From Pseudomonadota bacterium (GTDB taxonomy: Bacteria; Pseudomonadota; Gammaproteobacteria; Steroidobacterales; Steroidobacteraceae), in contig JAJZDX010000020.1 in NCBI GenBank assembly GCA_021805865.1, forward strand, positions 1 to 64,000: a stretch of 64,000 nucleotides of DNA, read 5' to 3'. The number at the start of each line of letters is the position of its first letter. The first letter of the stretch is position 1. This document shows, one piece after another, positions 27,015-35,492 of this stretch. The position numbers were made by a program, and so were the translations under genes. Below the pieces are notes generated by a model, which searched no databases, had not been told where the DNA came from, and saw nothing but the letters and a program-made list of their open reading frames with translations.

Positions 27015-28405
27015 AAGGGAAAGCCGATTCCGGTGAACACCGCGGTGCCCTCACTGCCCCTGCCGATGTCGACATAACCGACGACCGAGGGCGGGGCGAT
27101 GCCGCGAAAGCCGATGCCCACGACGTTGTGCAGATGATAGAGCGGCAGAAAGCCGTGGTTGAAGACCCGGCCGGTGTCGAAGAACGGGGTTACCTGGATC
27201 TCGATGTGGGTCGAGAGCGCATGGAAGGACAGGACGGTCTTGCGCAGCTCGATGTTCGCCACCAGAGCGTTGCGGGCGTAGAAGCGCGAGGTGCCGTAGC
27301 CGCGCAGCGGCTGCGAGCCGCCGATCACATCCTCATCGCCCCCCAGGCTGCTCAGCCCCCAGAAGGGTACGTGATTGGCCGTCGGCTCGTAGCGCACGTC
27401 GAAATGCGTCGCCACGGTGAGGGTCCGGCTCGGTGACCAGTAAAAGCGCGCATCGACCCCGGTCTCGGTGAACAGGGAGTCGCCGATGTCGACGTTGCGG
27501 CTGGCGATGCCGCCGTAGGCGATGACGTAGGCGCCGCGAGTCGGGATGACGACGTTGTTGCGCGTGTCGTAGACCATCGAGACGCGGTTGAGCAGCTCGT
27601 GCGTGGTGCCGAGGCCCAGGATGTCCTTGAAGCGCTGGGTGATCGAGGGCAGGTGGATGAGGCGGCTCGCCCCGATCTTCACCTTGCGGGCGATGAAGGT
27701 GTAGGCGAGCTGCCAGGCGTGCGTGATGTTCCAGCCGACCGTGCCGTTGACCCACATCTGCTGGTCCGTGTAGACGGTCTGATTGATCCGCAGCGAGTTG
27801 TTGCCGATGCCGTAGAATCGCGGCGTGCCGTTGCGGTCGTAGACGGCCTCGACGCTCCAGGACAGCAGGCTGTCGCGCAGCCGGCCCGTCTCGAACTTCC
27901 CGTCGAAGCCGCTCTGCACGTGCTGGTTCGCGCCCCCGGTGAGGAACCACTGTGTGTTCGGCGAGGGATATTCGTAAATGCGCGCGTCCCAGCCCCAGCC
28001 GAAGTAGGGATTGTAGTTGACGTCCGGCGCGATGATGCGCGTGATCTGACCGGCCGAATTGGTGTGCAGGATTGTCGGGATGACGCCGAGCGTGGTGCCG
28101 CTCAGGGGATCGACGGCGGTGAGGGGCACCGGCAGCACCGGCCAGGTGGTCGGATTGAGCCAGTTGATCTTGTGCGAGGCCCGCTCGGAGACCGCGGCCG
28201 CGGCGTGCGCGCGCCGCGCGGTGGCGCGGGCGGCGGTGCGGGCCGCCGCGGGGCTCGGCGCCGAGGGACCGGTGGCGGGCGGGCTCGTGCGCTGCGCGGC
28301 CCGGGCGGCGCTCGCCAGGCACGCGGCGATCGCCGCGATCACGGCCGCGCGCAGCCGTGTGGGATCTTGCCAAGCTTTGCGAGGGTTCCTGGGCAGATGG
28401 ATCAT
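27011..28405 (-). CDS. Omp85/BamA-like outer-membrane barrel protein
   Basis: This 464-residue predicted outer-membrane protein has an N-terminal hydrophobic export signal, then an Ala/Arg/Ser/Pro-rich stretch. After that it is dominated by alternating amphipathic beta-strands. The C-terminal half resembles the bacterial surface antigen (Omp85) barrel: DTRNNVVIPTRGAYV, the LRGYGTSRFYARNAL region, and a terminal GIGFPF ending in phenylalanine, the usual BAM recognition signal. No POTRA repeats are evident, so it is a short, single-module version. It starts at ATG 28405 or GTG 28426. It lies between hpnA and hpnB on the opposite strand. A link to hopanoid or lipid handling is only positional. 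Confidence 0.72.
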   Translation of the reverse strand: MIHLPRNPRKAWQDPTRLRAAVIAAIAACLASAARAAQRTSPPATGPSAPSPAAARTAARATARRAHAAAAVSERASHKINWLNPTTWPVLPVPLTAVDPLSGTTLGVIPTILHTNSAGQITRIIAPDVNYNPYFGWGWDARIYEYPSPNTQWFLTGGANQHVQSGFDGKFETGRLRDSLLSWSVEAVYDRNGTPRFYGIGNNSLRINQTVYTDQQMWVNGTVGWNITHAWQLAYTFIARKVKIGASRLIHLPSITQRFKDILGLGTTHELLNRVSMVYDTRNNVVIPTRGAYVIAYGGIASRNVDIGDSLFTETGVDARFYWSPSRTLTVATHFDVRYEPTANHVPFWGLSSLGGDEDVIGGSQPLRGYGTSRFYARNALVANIELRKTVLSFHALSTHIEIQVTPFFDTGRVFNHGFLPLYHLHNVVGIGFRGIAPPSVVGYVDIGRGSEGTAVFTGIGFPF

Positions 28406-28578
28406 GCGTTTTTCGGCAGTCAGCACATTCTGCGCGGCGTTTGACCGCGGCTCCGGGTGCAGAGGGTCGGGCAGGCCGCTCCGGCACTCTGCCGGCTCGC
28501 CGCGCAGGCGGGCGGATGCGAGGAGATGCAGGCGGCCGGCGGATTATATCGATGTGCGGCGGTTTGGGGCATGATCCT

Positions 28579-29760
28579 GTGCAGGACTCGTTGTGGATTC
28601 GTGCCGTGACATTTACCGATCTCGCCGCGGCGGTGCCGCTCGCCATCTGGCTGTACCTTCTGCTGCTGCGCGGCCGTTTCTGGGTGCCGCGCGAGCTGGC
28701 GCCGCCCTCGCGCGAGACGCGCGCCAGCGTGATCGCCGTCGTCCCGGCGCGCAACGAGGCGGCGACGATCGCACGGGCGGTGCGCTCGCTCCTCGAGCAG
28801 GAGCTGCCCGTTGCGCTGCGCGTCATCGTCGTGGACGACGGCAGCACCGATGGCACCGCGGAGGCGGCGCGCGCGGCGGCGGCGGCGGCGGGCGCGGCTG
28901 AGCGGTTGACCGTGCTGCCCGGTGCGCCGTTGCAACAGGGATGGACCGGAAAACTCTGGGCCATGTCGCAAGGCGTCGCGGCGGCAACACAGTTCGGCCC
29001 CGATTATCTGCTCTTCACCGATGCTGACATCGAGCACGACCGTCACAACGTCGCCGCGCTCACCGCTCACGCCGAGGCGCACCGTCTCGATCTGACTTCG
29101 TTGATGGTGAGGCTCTCGACCGTCACGTTCGCCGAGCGCTGCCTGATTCCGGCCTTCGTGTTTTTCTTCTTCAAGCTCTACCCGCCGCGGTGGATCGGCT
29201 CGGCGCGCTCGGGCGTGGCGGGCGCCGCCGGCGGCTGCATCCTGATCCGTCCGGCGGCGCTCGAGCGTGCCGGCGGGCTTGCGGCGATCCGCGGCCGGAT
29301 CATCGATGACTGCGCGCTGGCCGCGGCCGTCAAGGGCAGCGGCGGCTCGCTCTGGCTCGGCCTCACGCGCACGACGCGCAGCCTGCGCATCTACGGCTCC
29401 TTCGCCGAGATCGGCGCCATGATCTCGCGCACGGCGTTCAACCAGCTGCGCCATTCCTGGTGGCGCCTCGCTGCGGCGCTGCTCGGGCTGTTGGTCACGT
29501 ATCTCGCGCCGCCGGTGCTCGCATGGTCGGGGGTGCCGGCGCTCGCGGCCTGCGCCGCCGCGGCCTGGGTGTTGATGACCCTGTGCTACCTGCCGATGGT
29601 GCGCTTCCATCGGATCCCGCCGCTCTATGCGCTGCTGCTGCCGGCGGTCGCGCTGTTTTATGCCGGCGCCACGCTGCACTCGGCGGTGCGCTACGCCCTG
29701 GGCAGGGGCGGGCAATGGAAGGGCAGGGCGCAGGATGCGCGCGCCGCGGGCGGCGCCTGA
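28579..29760 (+). CDS. hpnB: HpnB, hopene-associated glycosyltransferase
   Basis: This family-2 glycosyltransferase of about 393 residues has an N-terminal membrane helix, then VIAVVPARNEAATI and VIVVDDGSTDGT (nucleotide-sugar site). LLFTDADIEHD supplies the metal-binding Asp residues, and several C-terminal membrane helices follow. It matches the HpnB family seen in hopanoid clusters, whose acceptor is presumed to be a hopanoid. The start is uncertain: GTG 28579 gives a normal length, while ATG 28552 adds nine residues. It is followed after two bases by a phosphopantetheinyl transferase gene, so the two are co-transcribed. Confidence 0.88.
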   Translation: MQDSLWIRAVTFTDLAAAVPLAIWLYLLLLRGRFWVPRELAPPSRETRASVIAVVPARNEAATIARAVRSLLEQELPVALRVIVVDDGSTDGTAEAARAAAAAAGAAERLTVLPGAPLQQGWTGKLWAMSQGVAAATQFGPDYLLFTDADIEHDRHNVAALTAHAEAHRLDLTSLMVRLSTVTFAERCLIPAFVFFFFKLYPPRWIGSARSGVAGAAGGCILIRPAALERAGGLAAIRGRIIDDCALAAAVKGSGGSLWLGLTRTTRSLRIYGSFAEIGAMISRTAFNQLRHSWWRLAAALLGLLVTYLAPPVLAWSGVPALAACAAAAWVLMTLCYLPMVRFHRIPPLYALLLPAVALFYAGATLHSAVRYALGRGGQWKGRAQDARAAGGA

Positions 29761-29762
29761 GC

Positions 29763-30539
29763 GTGGACCTCGACCCCGGCCGCATCGACCTGTGGTGCGC
29801 CTGCATCGAGGACATCGAGGAGGCGGGCCTCCTGCCACGCTATGCTGCGCTGCTCGGGACGCAGGAGCTGGCGCGCATGGAGCGCATGCACTTCGCCCGG
29901 GACCGGCGGCGCGATCTGGTGGCGCGTGCGCTCGTGCGCACCGTGCTGTCGCGCTACGCGGCGCCGGAGCCGCGGGAGTGGGTGTTTCGCGCCGATGTCC
30001 ACGGACGCCCGCGGATCGCAAACCCGCCTCCCGGGCCGGGCATCGAGTTCAATCTTTCGCACTCCGGCGGGCTGGTCGTGCTCGGCGTCGGCACCGGCTG
30101 CGCGCTCGGCGTCGATGTCGAGAGCATCTCGCGCAACACCGACACGGACCGGCTGGACCGCTATTTCGCCCCGAGGGAGCGCGAGGCGCTGCTCGAGCTG
30201 CCCGAAGCGCAGCGGCGGCGGCGGTTCTTCGAGCTCTGGACGCTCAAGGAGTCGTACCTGAAGGCGAGAGGGGAGGGCCTCAGGCTGGCGCTCGATGCGT
30301 TCGCGTTCGACTTCACGGGCGAGCGCGGCCTGCGGCTCTCCTTCGAGCCGCGGCTCGCCGACTCGCCGCGCCGCTGGCGGTTCTGGCAGTTCACGCCGCG
30401 CACGGATCATGTCGCGGCGGTGTGTGCCGGGCGGGGCGAGCCGCCGGAGGGTGAGCCGCGGCTCACCGTGCGCGAGGTCGTGCCGCTCGCGTGGGAGAAG
30501 GTGGTGCAGGTGGGCTTCTCGCGCTGCGGCCCGGATTAG
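29763..30539 (+). CDS. 4'-phosphopantetheinyl transferase (Sfp type)
   Basis: This 258-residue enzyme transfers 4'-phosphopantetheine from CoA to acyl- or peptidyl-carrier proteins. Family signatures are GIEFNLSHSGGLVVLGV, LGVDVESI (Mg-binding Asp/Glu) and FFELWTLKESYLKARGEGL. It starts with GTG 29763 directly behind hpnB. No polyketide, peptide synthetase or carrier-protein gene is in the window, so its target is elsewhere. It overlaps the convergent M28-family gene by four bases. Confidence 0.9.
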   Translation: MDLDPGRIDLWCACIEDIEEAGLLPRYAALLGTQELARMERMHFARDRRRDLVARALVRTVLSRYAAPEPREWVFRADVHGRPRIANPPPGPGIEFNLSHSGGLVVLGVGTGCALGVDVESISRNTDTDRLDRYFAPREREALLELPEAQRRRRFFELWTLKESYLKARGEGLRLALDAFAFDFTGERGLRLSFEPRLADSPRRWRFWQFTPRTDHVAAVCAGRGEPPEGEPRLTVREVVPLAWEKVVQVGFSRCGPD

Positions 30540-32260
30540 GGGCGCGCGCCCGCCCCGGCTCGTTGGGCCATCATCGCCGCGCGCGCCGCCCGATAGGGGC
30601 TGTCGGCAGACCAGTCGGGCCATTGCGCGCTGTTGGCGAGATGGCGGCCCACCAGGTAGAGCGTCTGGATGTCCTCCAGGGTGCCGCCGAGGTGCCAGTG
30701 GGGATCGAACACGTCGCGGGGCGTGTGGTAGCGGCGCAGGAGATAGCTGCGCAAAGCGGCCTCGCCGGCGGCGCGGCCGCCCTCGATCAGGTCGAGGCCG
30801 GGACCGGCGAGCAGCGCCGGCACCCCCGCCCGGGCGAAGCTGTACTGATCGGAGCGGTAAAACAGGCCGGTCTGCGGCGCGCCGGCCGGCGAGGGCGTGC
30901 GGCCCTGCAGCGCCAGCATCCCTCGCAGGTCATCCTCGAGCTGCGACTGGCCGGCGCCGAAGACCGTCATGTCGCGCGCCCGCCCGAGGATGGGCCAGTC
31001 ATCGATGTTGATGTCGGCCACGGTCTCGCTCAGGGGAAAGGCCGGATGCTCGATGTAATAGCGCGAGCCGGCCTCACCGGCCTGCTCCAGTGTCGGCAGG
31101 AGGAACAGGACACTGCGCCCGGGGCGCTTGCGGTGCGCGAAGGTGTCGGCGATCTCGAGCAGGGCGGCCACGCCGGCGGCGTTGGCGATCGCGCCGTGCA
31201 AGACCTCGGTGCGCCCGCGCGCCGTGCGCATCCGCCCCAGGCCGTCCCAGTGGGCGCTGTAGATCACCACCTGATCGGGGTGGCGGCTGCCCTTGAGGAG
31301 CGCGAGCACGTTGTCCGACCAGCTGTAGCGGATCGAGCTGCGCAGGGTGATCGAGGCTGTGGCATCGAGCGCGCGGGGCTCGAAGGCGCGATGGGCCGCC
31401 TCGGCCGCCAGTGTCTTCAGGCTCACTCCGGCTGCGCGGAACAGGCGCTCGGCCGCCCGGTGGGTGAGCGAACCCGCCACGGCGAGCCGAGGAGCGGGGG
31501 CGACGCTCGCCGGCAGGGCCTGCTGCATGCCGGTGCCGGCATTGCGCACGGCGGCCCATGGCGTGCCCGAGGCCGCGGTCGAGTGAATGACGAAGCAGGC
31601 CGCGGCGCCCATGCGCGCGGCCTGTTCGTACTTGTACAGCCGGCGTCCGTAGCGGCTCGTCGCGCGGCCGTTGAGCCGCCGCGGATCCCCGCTCGCGTAC
31701 CCCGGATCGCCGCTGAGCACGATGACCGTCTTGCCCTGGACGTTGACGTCCCGATAATCGTTCCACCGCCACCGCGGCGCATCGATCCCGTAGCCCACGA
31801 AGACGATGGGAGAGTCTTTCAGCACGAGCAGCGGCTTGGCCTGCTGCGTGCCAACCAACATGTCAGTGCCGTAAGCGAAGCGCTGGGTGCCGTGGGGCAG
31901 ATGGATCTCAAGAGGGACGCCGGTGCCCCGCAGTCGCGTCGAGACCACCGGCACGGCCTGCAGCCACGTGCCGTGGTTGCCCGGGGCGAGGCCCATGTGC
32001 TTGAGCTGCTCGACCAGGTAATGGGTCGTCAGCACCTCGCCACGGGTGTCGGGCTTGCGGCCCTCGAAGGCGTTGGAAGAGAGCACCCGGTCGAATCGAA
32101 GGAAATCCGCGCCGGTGATCCGCGGTGCGAGGGTCACCGCCATCGGCGGCGGGGTGGGGGATGCGGGGCGCGTCACCGCGGTCACGGGAGCCGGCTGCGG
32201 GACATGCATGTGGCAGGCCGCCAGGAGGAGGGGGGAGAGGATGAGCGGGGCGCGGCGCAT
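30536..32260 (-). CDS. M28-family peptidase-like lipoprotein with degenerate metal site
   Basis: This 574-residue protein has a lipoprotein signal (LILSPLLLAAC), a PA-type insert and an M28 aminopeptidase fold. The first metal histidine is retained in YSAHWDGLG. At the bridging-metal position the usual Asp-Asn is Ala-Asn (HGAIANAAGVAALLEIA), and the usual Glu-Glu pair is Glu-Gln (TLEQAGEAGSRYY). The late histidine is present in YHTPRDVFD. Two of the five expected zinc ligands therefore appear changed, while the catalytic Glu remains. It may bind one metal or none and act as a binding or scaffolding protein rather than a peptidase. It would be anchored in the cell envelope. Confidence 0.82.
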   Translation of the reverse strand: MRRAPLILSPLLLAACHMHVPQPAPVTAVTRPASPTPPPMAVTLAPRITGADFLRFDRVLSSNAFEGRKPDTRGEVLTTHYLVEQLKHMGLAPGNHGTWLQAVPVVSTRLRGTGVPLEIHLPHGTQRFAYGTDMLVGTQQAKPLLVLKDSPIVFVGYGIDAPRWRWNDYRDVNVQGKTVIVLSGDPGYASGDPRRLNGRATSRYGRRLYKYEQAARMGAAACFVIHSTAASGTPWAAVRNAGTGMQQALPASVAPAPRLAVAGSLTHRAAERLFRAAGVSLKTLAAEAAHRAFEPRALDATASITLRSSIRYSWSDNVLALLKGSRHPDQVVIYSAHWDGLGRMRTARGRTEVLHGAIANAAGVAALLEIADTFAHRKRPGRSVLFLLPTLEQAGEAGSRYYIEHPAFPLSETVADINIDDWPILGRARDMTVFGAGQSQLEDDLRGMLALQGRTPSPAGAPQTGLFYRSDQYSFARAGVPALLAGPGLDLIEGGRAAGEAALRSYLLRRYHTPRDVFDPHWHLGGTLEDIQTLYLVGRHLANSAQWPDWSADSPYRAARAAMMAQRAGAGARP

Positions 32261-32434
32261 GCAGTCGTGCGGGTGCTCTGGGGCGTCACGCCCGGCGAAG
32301 CAGGCTCCGGGCGGACCCGGAGTGGCTCACGCCGTGCGGCGCGGACGGGCATGATAAGGGGATCGCCCCCGGCACGGGGGTTACGAATTCTTCATCGTGC
32401 GATCGGCCGAGCGTCCCGGATCGGGCGCGCCGGC

Positions 32435-32827
32435 TTATGCCGAGGCGGGGCTCGAGGCGCCCTCACGTGGGGTGCAGATCCGGGCGGCCAGGGCGTGTCC
32501 GAGCCCCATGGCGATGAGGCCCACGAGCAAATGCGCGCTCTGGACGATCCAGTGCAGCGATCCGGGCAGGAGCCCCACCTGCAACCCCCCCAGGACCGGG
32601 ACCACGAAGCTCCACACCAGCACCCACGCCGCCATGCCCCGTGCTCGAGGCACCCCGAGCGCGAGCGCGGCGAGCGCCCACATGCACAGCACGAACAGGC
32701 CCCCGAGCGCCATGTGCAGCGGGATGAGCGACAGGGCGTGATCGGTCCAGAAGAGGGCGCCGAGCACGAGGAGCGCGATGCCGATCAGGCCGAAGAGCGC
32801 GCGGATGATGCGGGTGGCAGTCTGCAT
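32435..32827 (-). CDS. Small four-helix membrane protein of unknown function
   Basis: This 130-residue protein is almost entirely hydrophobic, with four predicted membrane helices (for example ALFGLIGIALLVLGALFW and LHMALGGLFVLCMWALAALAL). The ATG at 32825-32827 is chosen over one eight codons upstream because GGAGG lies five bases before it. I do not recognise the family. Scattered histidines (DHALSL, LHMAL, LHWI, SAHLL, GHALA) might bind a cofactor, but no heme signature is clear. Confidence 0.65.
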   Translation of the reverse strand: MQTATRIIRALFGLIGIALLVLGALFWTDHALSLIPLHMALGGLFVLCMWALAALALGVPRARGMAAWVLVWSFVVPVLGGLQVGLLPGSLHWIVQSAHLLVGLIAMGLGHALAARICTPREGASSPASA

Positions 32828-33159
32828 GGCAGCCTCCGGGGCAATTGACATCTACTCGTGAAGCCGGAAGATTCCTCCGGGCCGGAGCCTTGGCCCCTCC
32901 GGCGCGAGGTCTTTCGATGGCCGGGTCCCGCTTCGCTCTCGAGCGAAGCGGTGGAAGTCGTTTCGAGACTGTATATTACGCCAGCCTGCGTCTGCCGCAC
33001 AATTGGCGGGCGGTGCCGCCCGCGCGGCCGCAGGACGGTGCCCTCGCGTGCCGGCGCCCGGCCTGCAAGCCGGCCTCGGCCCGGGGCAACCGGCTGCAAT
33101 CGCCCCCTCGTACGACCGGCTCGCACGGGGCGGCGGGCCGATCATCGAGAGGCAGCTGA
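32828..33159. other. Intergenic region, no gene seen
   Basis: These 332 bases separate the divergent membrane-protein and sixA genes. Several frames are open but show no recognisable protein, as expected at this GC content. A relatively AT-rich patch around 32960-33005 is where promoters for the two genes are most likely. Nothing else stands out. Confidence 0.5.
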
Positions 33160-33660
33160 ATGGACTTGTTGATCGTGCGACACGCCATCGCCGCCGAGCC
33201 CAATCCGAAGCGATGGCCGGATGACCGGCAGCGCCCGCTCACGGCCGAAGGGTCGCTGCGGGCGCGGCGGGCAGCCGCGGGGTTGAAGCATATCGCGGAG
33301 CCTCCGGCGCTGCTGCTGACGAGCCCTCTGGTGCGGGCCCGGCAGACCGCCGCCATCCTCTCGGAGTGTGCCGGCTGGCCCGAAGCGCTCGAGTGCGCGG
33401 CGCTCGCTCCCGAGGCCTCTGCCGAGGCGGTGCTCAAAGCCCTGCAGGCCCGACCTCACGAGCGGATCGCGGTCGTGGGGCATCAGCCGTGCCTCGGCCG
33501 GCTCATCGCCCACTGCCTGCCCGGTGCGCTGCATCCGCAGGCGATCGAGCTGAAGAGGTTCGGCGTCGCCTGGCTCGCCTTCGAGGGGATCGCACGCCCG
33601 GAAGGCGCGGTCCTGCGCTGGCTGCTCGCACCGGGCGTTCTGCGAGCGGTCCGCCGGTAG
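33160..33660 (+). CDS. sixA: Phosphohistidine phosphatase SixA
   Basis: This 166-residue histidine-phosphatase-superfamily protein opens with MDLLIVRHAIA (catalytic Arg-His) and has the second histidine in AVVGHQPCLGRL. SixA removes phosphate from phosphohistidine in phosphorelay or phosphotransferase proteins. The length and the intervening segment LTSPLVRARQTAAIL fit the family. It precedes a 3-hydroxyisobutyrate-dehydrogenase-like gene by 90 bases. Confidence 0.9.
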   Translation: MDLLIVRHAIAAEPNPKRWPDDRQRPLTAEGSLRARRAAAGLKHIAEPPALLLTSPLVRARQTAAILSECAGWPEALECAALAPEASAEAVLKALQARPHERIAVVGHQPCLGRLIAHCLPGALHPQAIELKRFGVAWLAFEGIARPEGAVLRWLLAPGVLRAVRR

Positions 33661-33750
33661 CGCCCGCTCCGCAGCCATGCGTCTGTTCGGAAGATAGTGA
33701 TCGGTCATAATGGGCGCACACCCGGGTGGGCGCGTGGAAGGAGACACATC

Positions 33751-34635
33751 ATGAAAGTCGGATTCATCGGACTCGGACGAATGGGGGCGGCGATGGCGGC
33801 CAACCTCGTCAAGGCCGGCCATGAGGTCACGGTATACAACCGCACGCCCGAGAAGAGCAGGGCGCTCGTTGCGCAGGGGGCAAGGGCCGCCGACACAGTG
33901 GCCGCGGCCTGCCATGCCGATGCGGTGGTCACGATGCTGGCCGATGACCAGGCGCTCGAGCAGGTGCTCCTCGGGCCAGGGGGGATGCTGAAGAGCCTCC
34001 GCGCGGGGGCGCTGCATGTCTCCTGCAGCACCGTGAGCGTCGATTTCTCGGCGCGGCTCACCGAGCAGCACGCCGCGGCAGGCCATCGCTACGTCGCAGC
34101 TCCGGTATTCGGCCGCCCGGAGGCGGCGGCGGCCAGGCAGCTGTTCATCGTCGCCGCCGGCGAGCCTGAGGCTGTGGGAGCGGCCGCGCCGCTGTTCGAT
34201 GCGCTCGGACAGAGGACGTTCGTCGTCTCCGGGACGCCGAAGATCGCCAATCTCGTCAAGCTGAGCGGGAACTTCCTGATCGCCTCGGCCATCGAGTCTC
34301 TCGGGGAGGCGCTGGCACTGGTGGAGAAGGGCGGCGTCGATGCCCATCAATACATCGAGTTGCTGACCTCGACCCTGTTCAACGTCCCGCTCTACCGCAA
34401 CTACGGCACGCTCATGGCGGACCGCAAGTTCCAGCCGGCCGGCTTCGCCGCCCCGCTCGGGTACAAGGACATTCGCCTGGTGCTGGCCGCCGCGGAGGAG
34501 CTGCGTGTGCCGCTGCCCTTTGGCGCAGTGTTGCGCGAGCGGCTGCTCGCATTGCTCGCCCGGGGCGGGGAGGCGCTCGACTGGTCTGCTATCGCCAAGC
34601 TTGCCGCCGCGGATGCCGGCATGGCGCGTGACTGA
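33751..34635 (+). CDS. NAD(P)-dependent 3-hydroxyisobutyrate dehydrogenase-like oxidoreductase
   Basis: This 294-residue beta-hydroxyacid dehydrogenase has an N-terminal Rossmann motif (GFIGLGRMGAAMAANL), a conserved catalytic lysine in KLSGNFL (expected Lys in xKxxxN), and the all-helical C-terminal domain (GYKDIRLVLAAAEEL). It may act on 3-hydroxyisobutyrate, tartronate semialdehyde, or small aldehydes as in the glyoxylate/succinic semialdehyde reductase subgroup. The sequence alone does not fix the substrate. AAGGAG precedes the ATG at 33751. Confidence 0.87.
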   Translation: MKVGFIGLGRMGAAMAANLVKAGHEVTVYNRTPEKSRALVAQGARAADTVAAACHADAVVTMLADDQALEQVLLGPGGMLKSLRAGALHVSCSTVSVDFSARLTEQHAAAGHRYVAAPVFGRPEAAAARQLFIVAAGEPEAVGAAAPLFDALGQRTFVVSGTPKIANLVKLSGNFLIASAIESLGEALALVEKGGVDAHQYIELLTSTLFNVPLYRNYGTLMADRKFQPAGFAAPLGYKDIRLVLAAAEELRVPLPFGAVLRERLLALLARGGEALDWSAIAKLAAADAGMARD

Positions 34636-34679
34636 GCGTACCTAGCGCGCCCGCACGCCGATCCGTTACAATTGTCTGC

Positions 34680-34973
34680 ATGAAAGCGAAGATTTGGGCC
34701 ATGATCGCGGCGGCGCTCGGCGTCCTGGCCGTCGCTTTCGCGTTTCATTTCGAGCTCAGCGCACGCTCGCGCGCCTACAGCGAGCTGCGCGGGCTGCGCA
34801 CCGAGACGACCACCGACCTCGATCGCCACCGCATCAGCCGCTCGCGCGCGGCCACGCTCGAGAGCCGGCTGGGCCGGGCGAGACGGCGGATCGAGGAGGA
34901 CAACGTGCTCGGCGCGCAGAAGCTGCTCGGCCGGGTCAAGGCCGACCTCAAATCCCGAACACGCTCGGCCTGA
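34680..34973 (+). CDS. Small membrane-anchored coiled-coil protein, hypothetical
   Basis: This 97-residue protein has one N-terminal hydrophobic helix (IWAMIAAALGVLAVAFAF) followed by a highly charged helical tail rich in Arg, Glu and Lys that could form a coiled coil. No family is recognised. It lies 44 bases after the dehydrogenase gene on the same strand and may be co-transcribed. Confidence 0.55.
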   Translation: MKAKIWAMIAAALGVLAVAFAFHFELSARSRAYSELRGLRTETTTDLDRHRISRSRAATLESRLGRARRRIEEDNVLGAQKLLGRVKADLKSRTRSA

Positions 34974-34997
34974 GCGCGCCGGGGATCGCTTCCGCAC

Positions 34998-35228
34998 CTA
35001 TCTCGACGCCGACGGTCTGTTGCCGCAGCGCAGGGCCGAGCGGGTACGGCTGAGAGCCAGGGTGCCGAGAAAGGTACGGATGCGCGCCTGCGCCTCCAGG
35101 CGGTCGAGCTCCTGCAAGTACACCCGCCGAACCTCCTGCACCGGAAGATGCAGCCTGTCTGAGAGCGTCGCGATGGCTCTCGCTTGATCCTCGTCTAGAT
35201 CGGCTCGCTCCAAGACTGGTGCGATCAT
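34998..35228 (-). CDS. Small DUF3562-like protein
   Basis: This 76-residue protein, beginning ATG 35228, resembles the small DUF3562 family: an N-terminal Ala/Leu helix, LHLPVQEVRRVYLQELDRL, then EAQARIRTFLGTLALSRTRSAL. The function of the family is unknown. The C-terminal ten residues are not conserved-looking. The assignment is from memory of the motif and should be treated as moderate. Confidence 0.55.
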   Translation of the reverse strand: MIAPVLERADLDEDQARAIATLSDRLHLPVQEVRRVYLQELDRLEAQARIRTFLGTLALSRTRSALRCGNRPSASR

Positions 35229-35492
35229 GTCGATGCCCGCGGCGCCGGACCACCTTACGCTAGCGCCCGCCGGCGGCGCCAGAAATAGGGAAAAGCCACC
35301 GGCAGTCCCGCGGTGTGTCCTCGCGCAGGCACCGGCCGCATTCCGTACAGAAGGGCCGCCCTGCAGCGTCCGTTCGCCATGGGCCCGTGCGCCGCCCCGG
35401 GGCGATGCTGGAGCGGCGCCGAATGGCGCGAGACCGTGCGCCTCGAACGGCTTGGGCGGGGGATGCCCGTGGCCGGGGCAGGCCCCTGCCCG

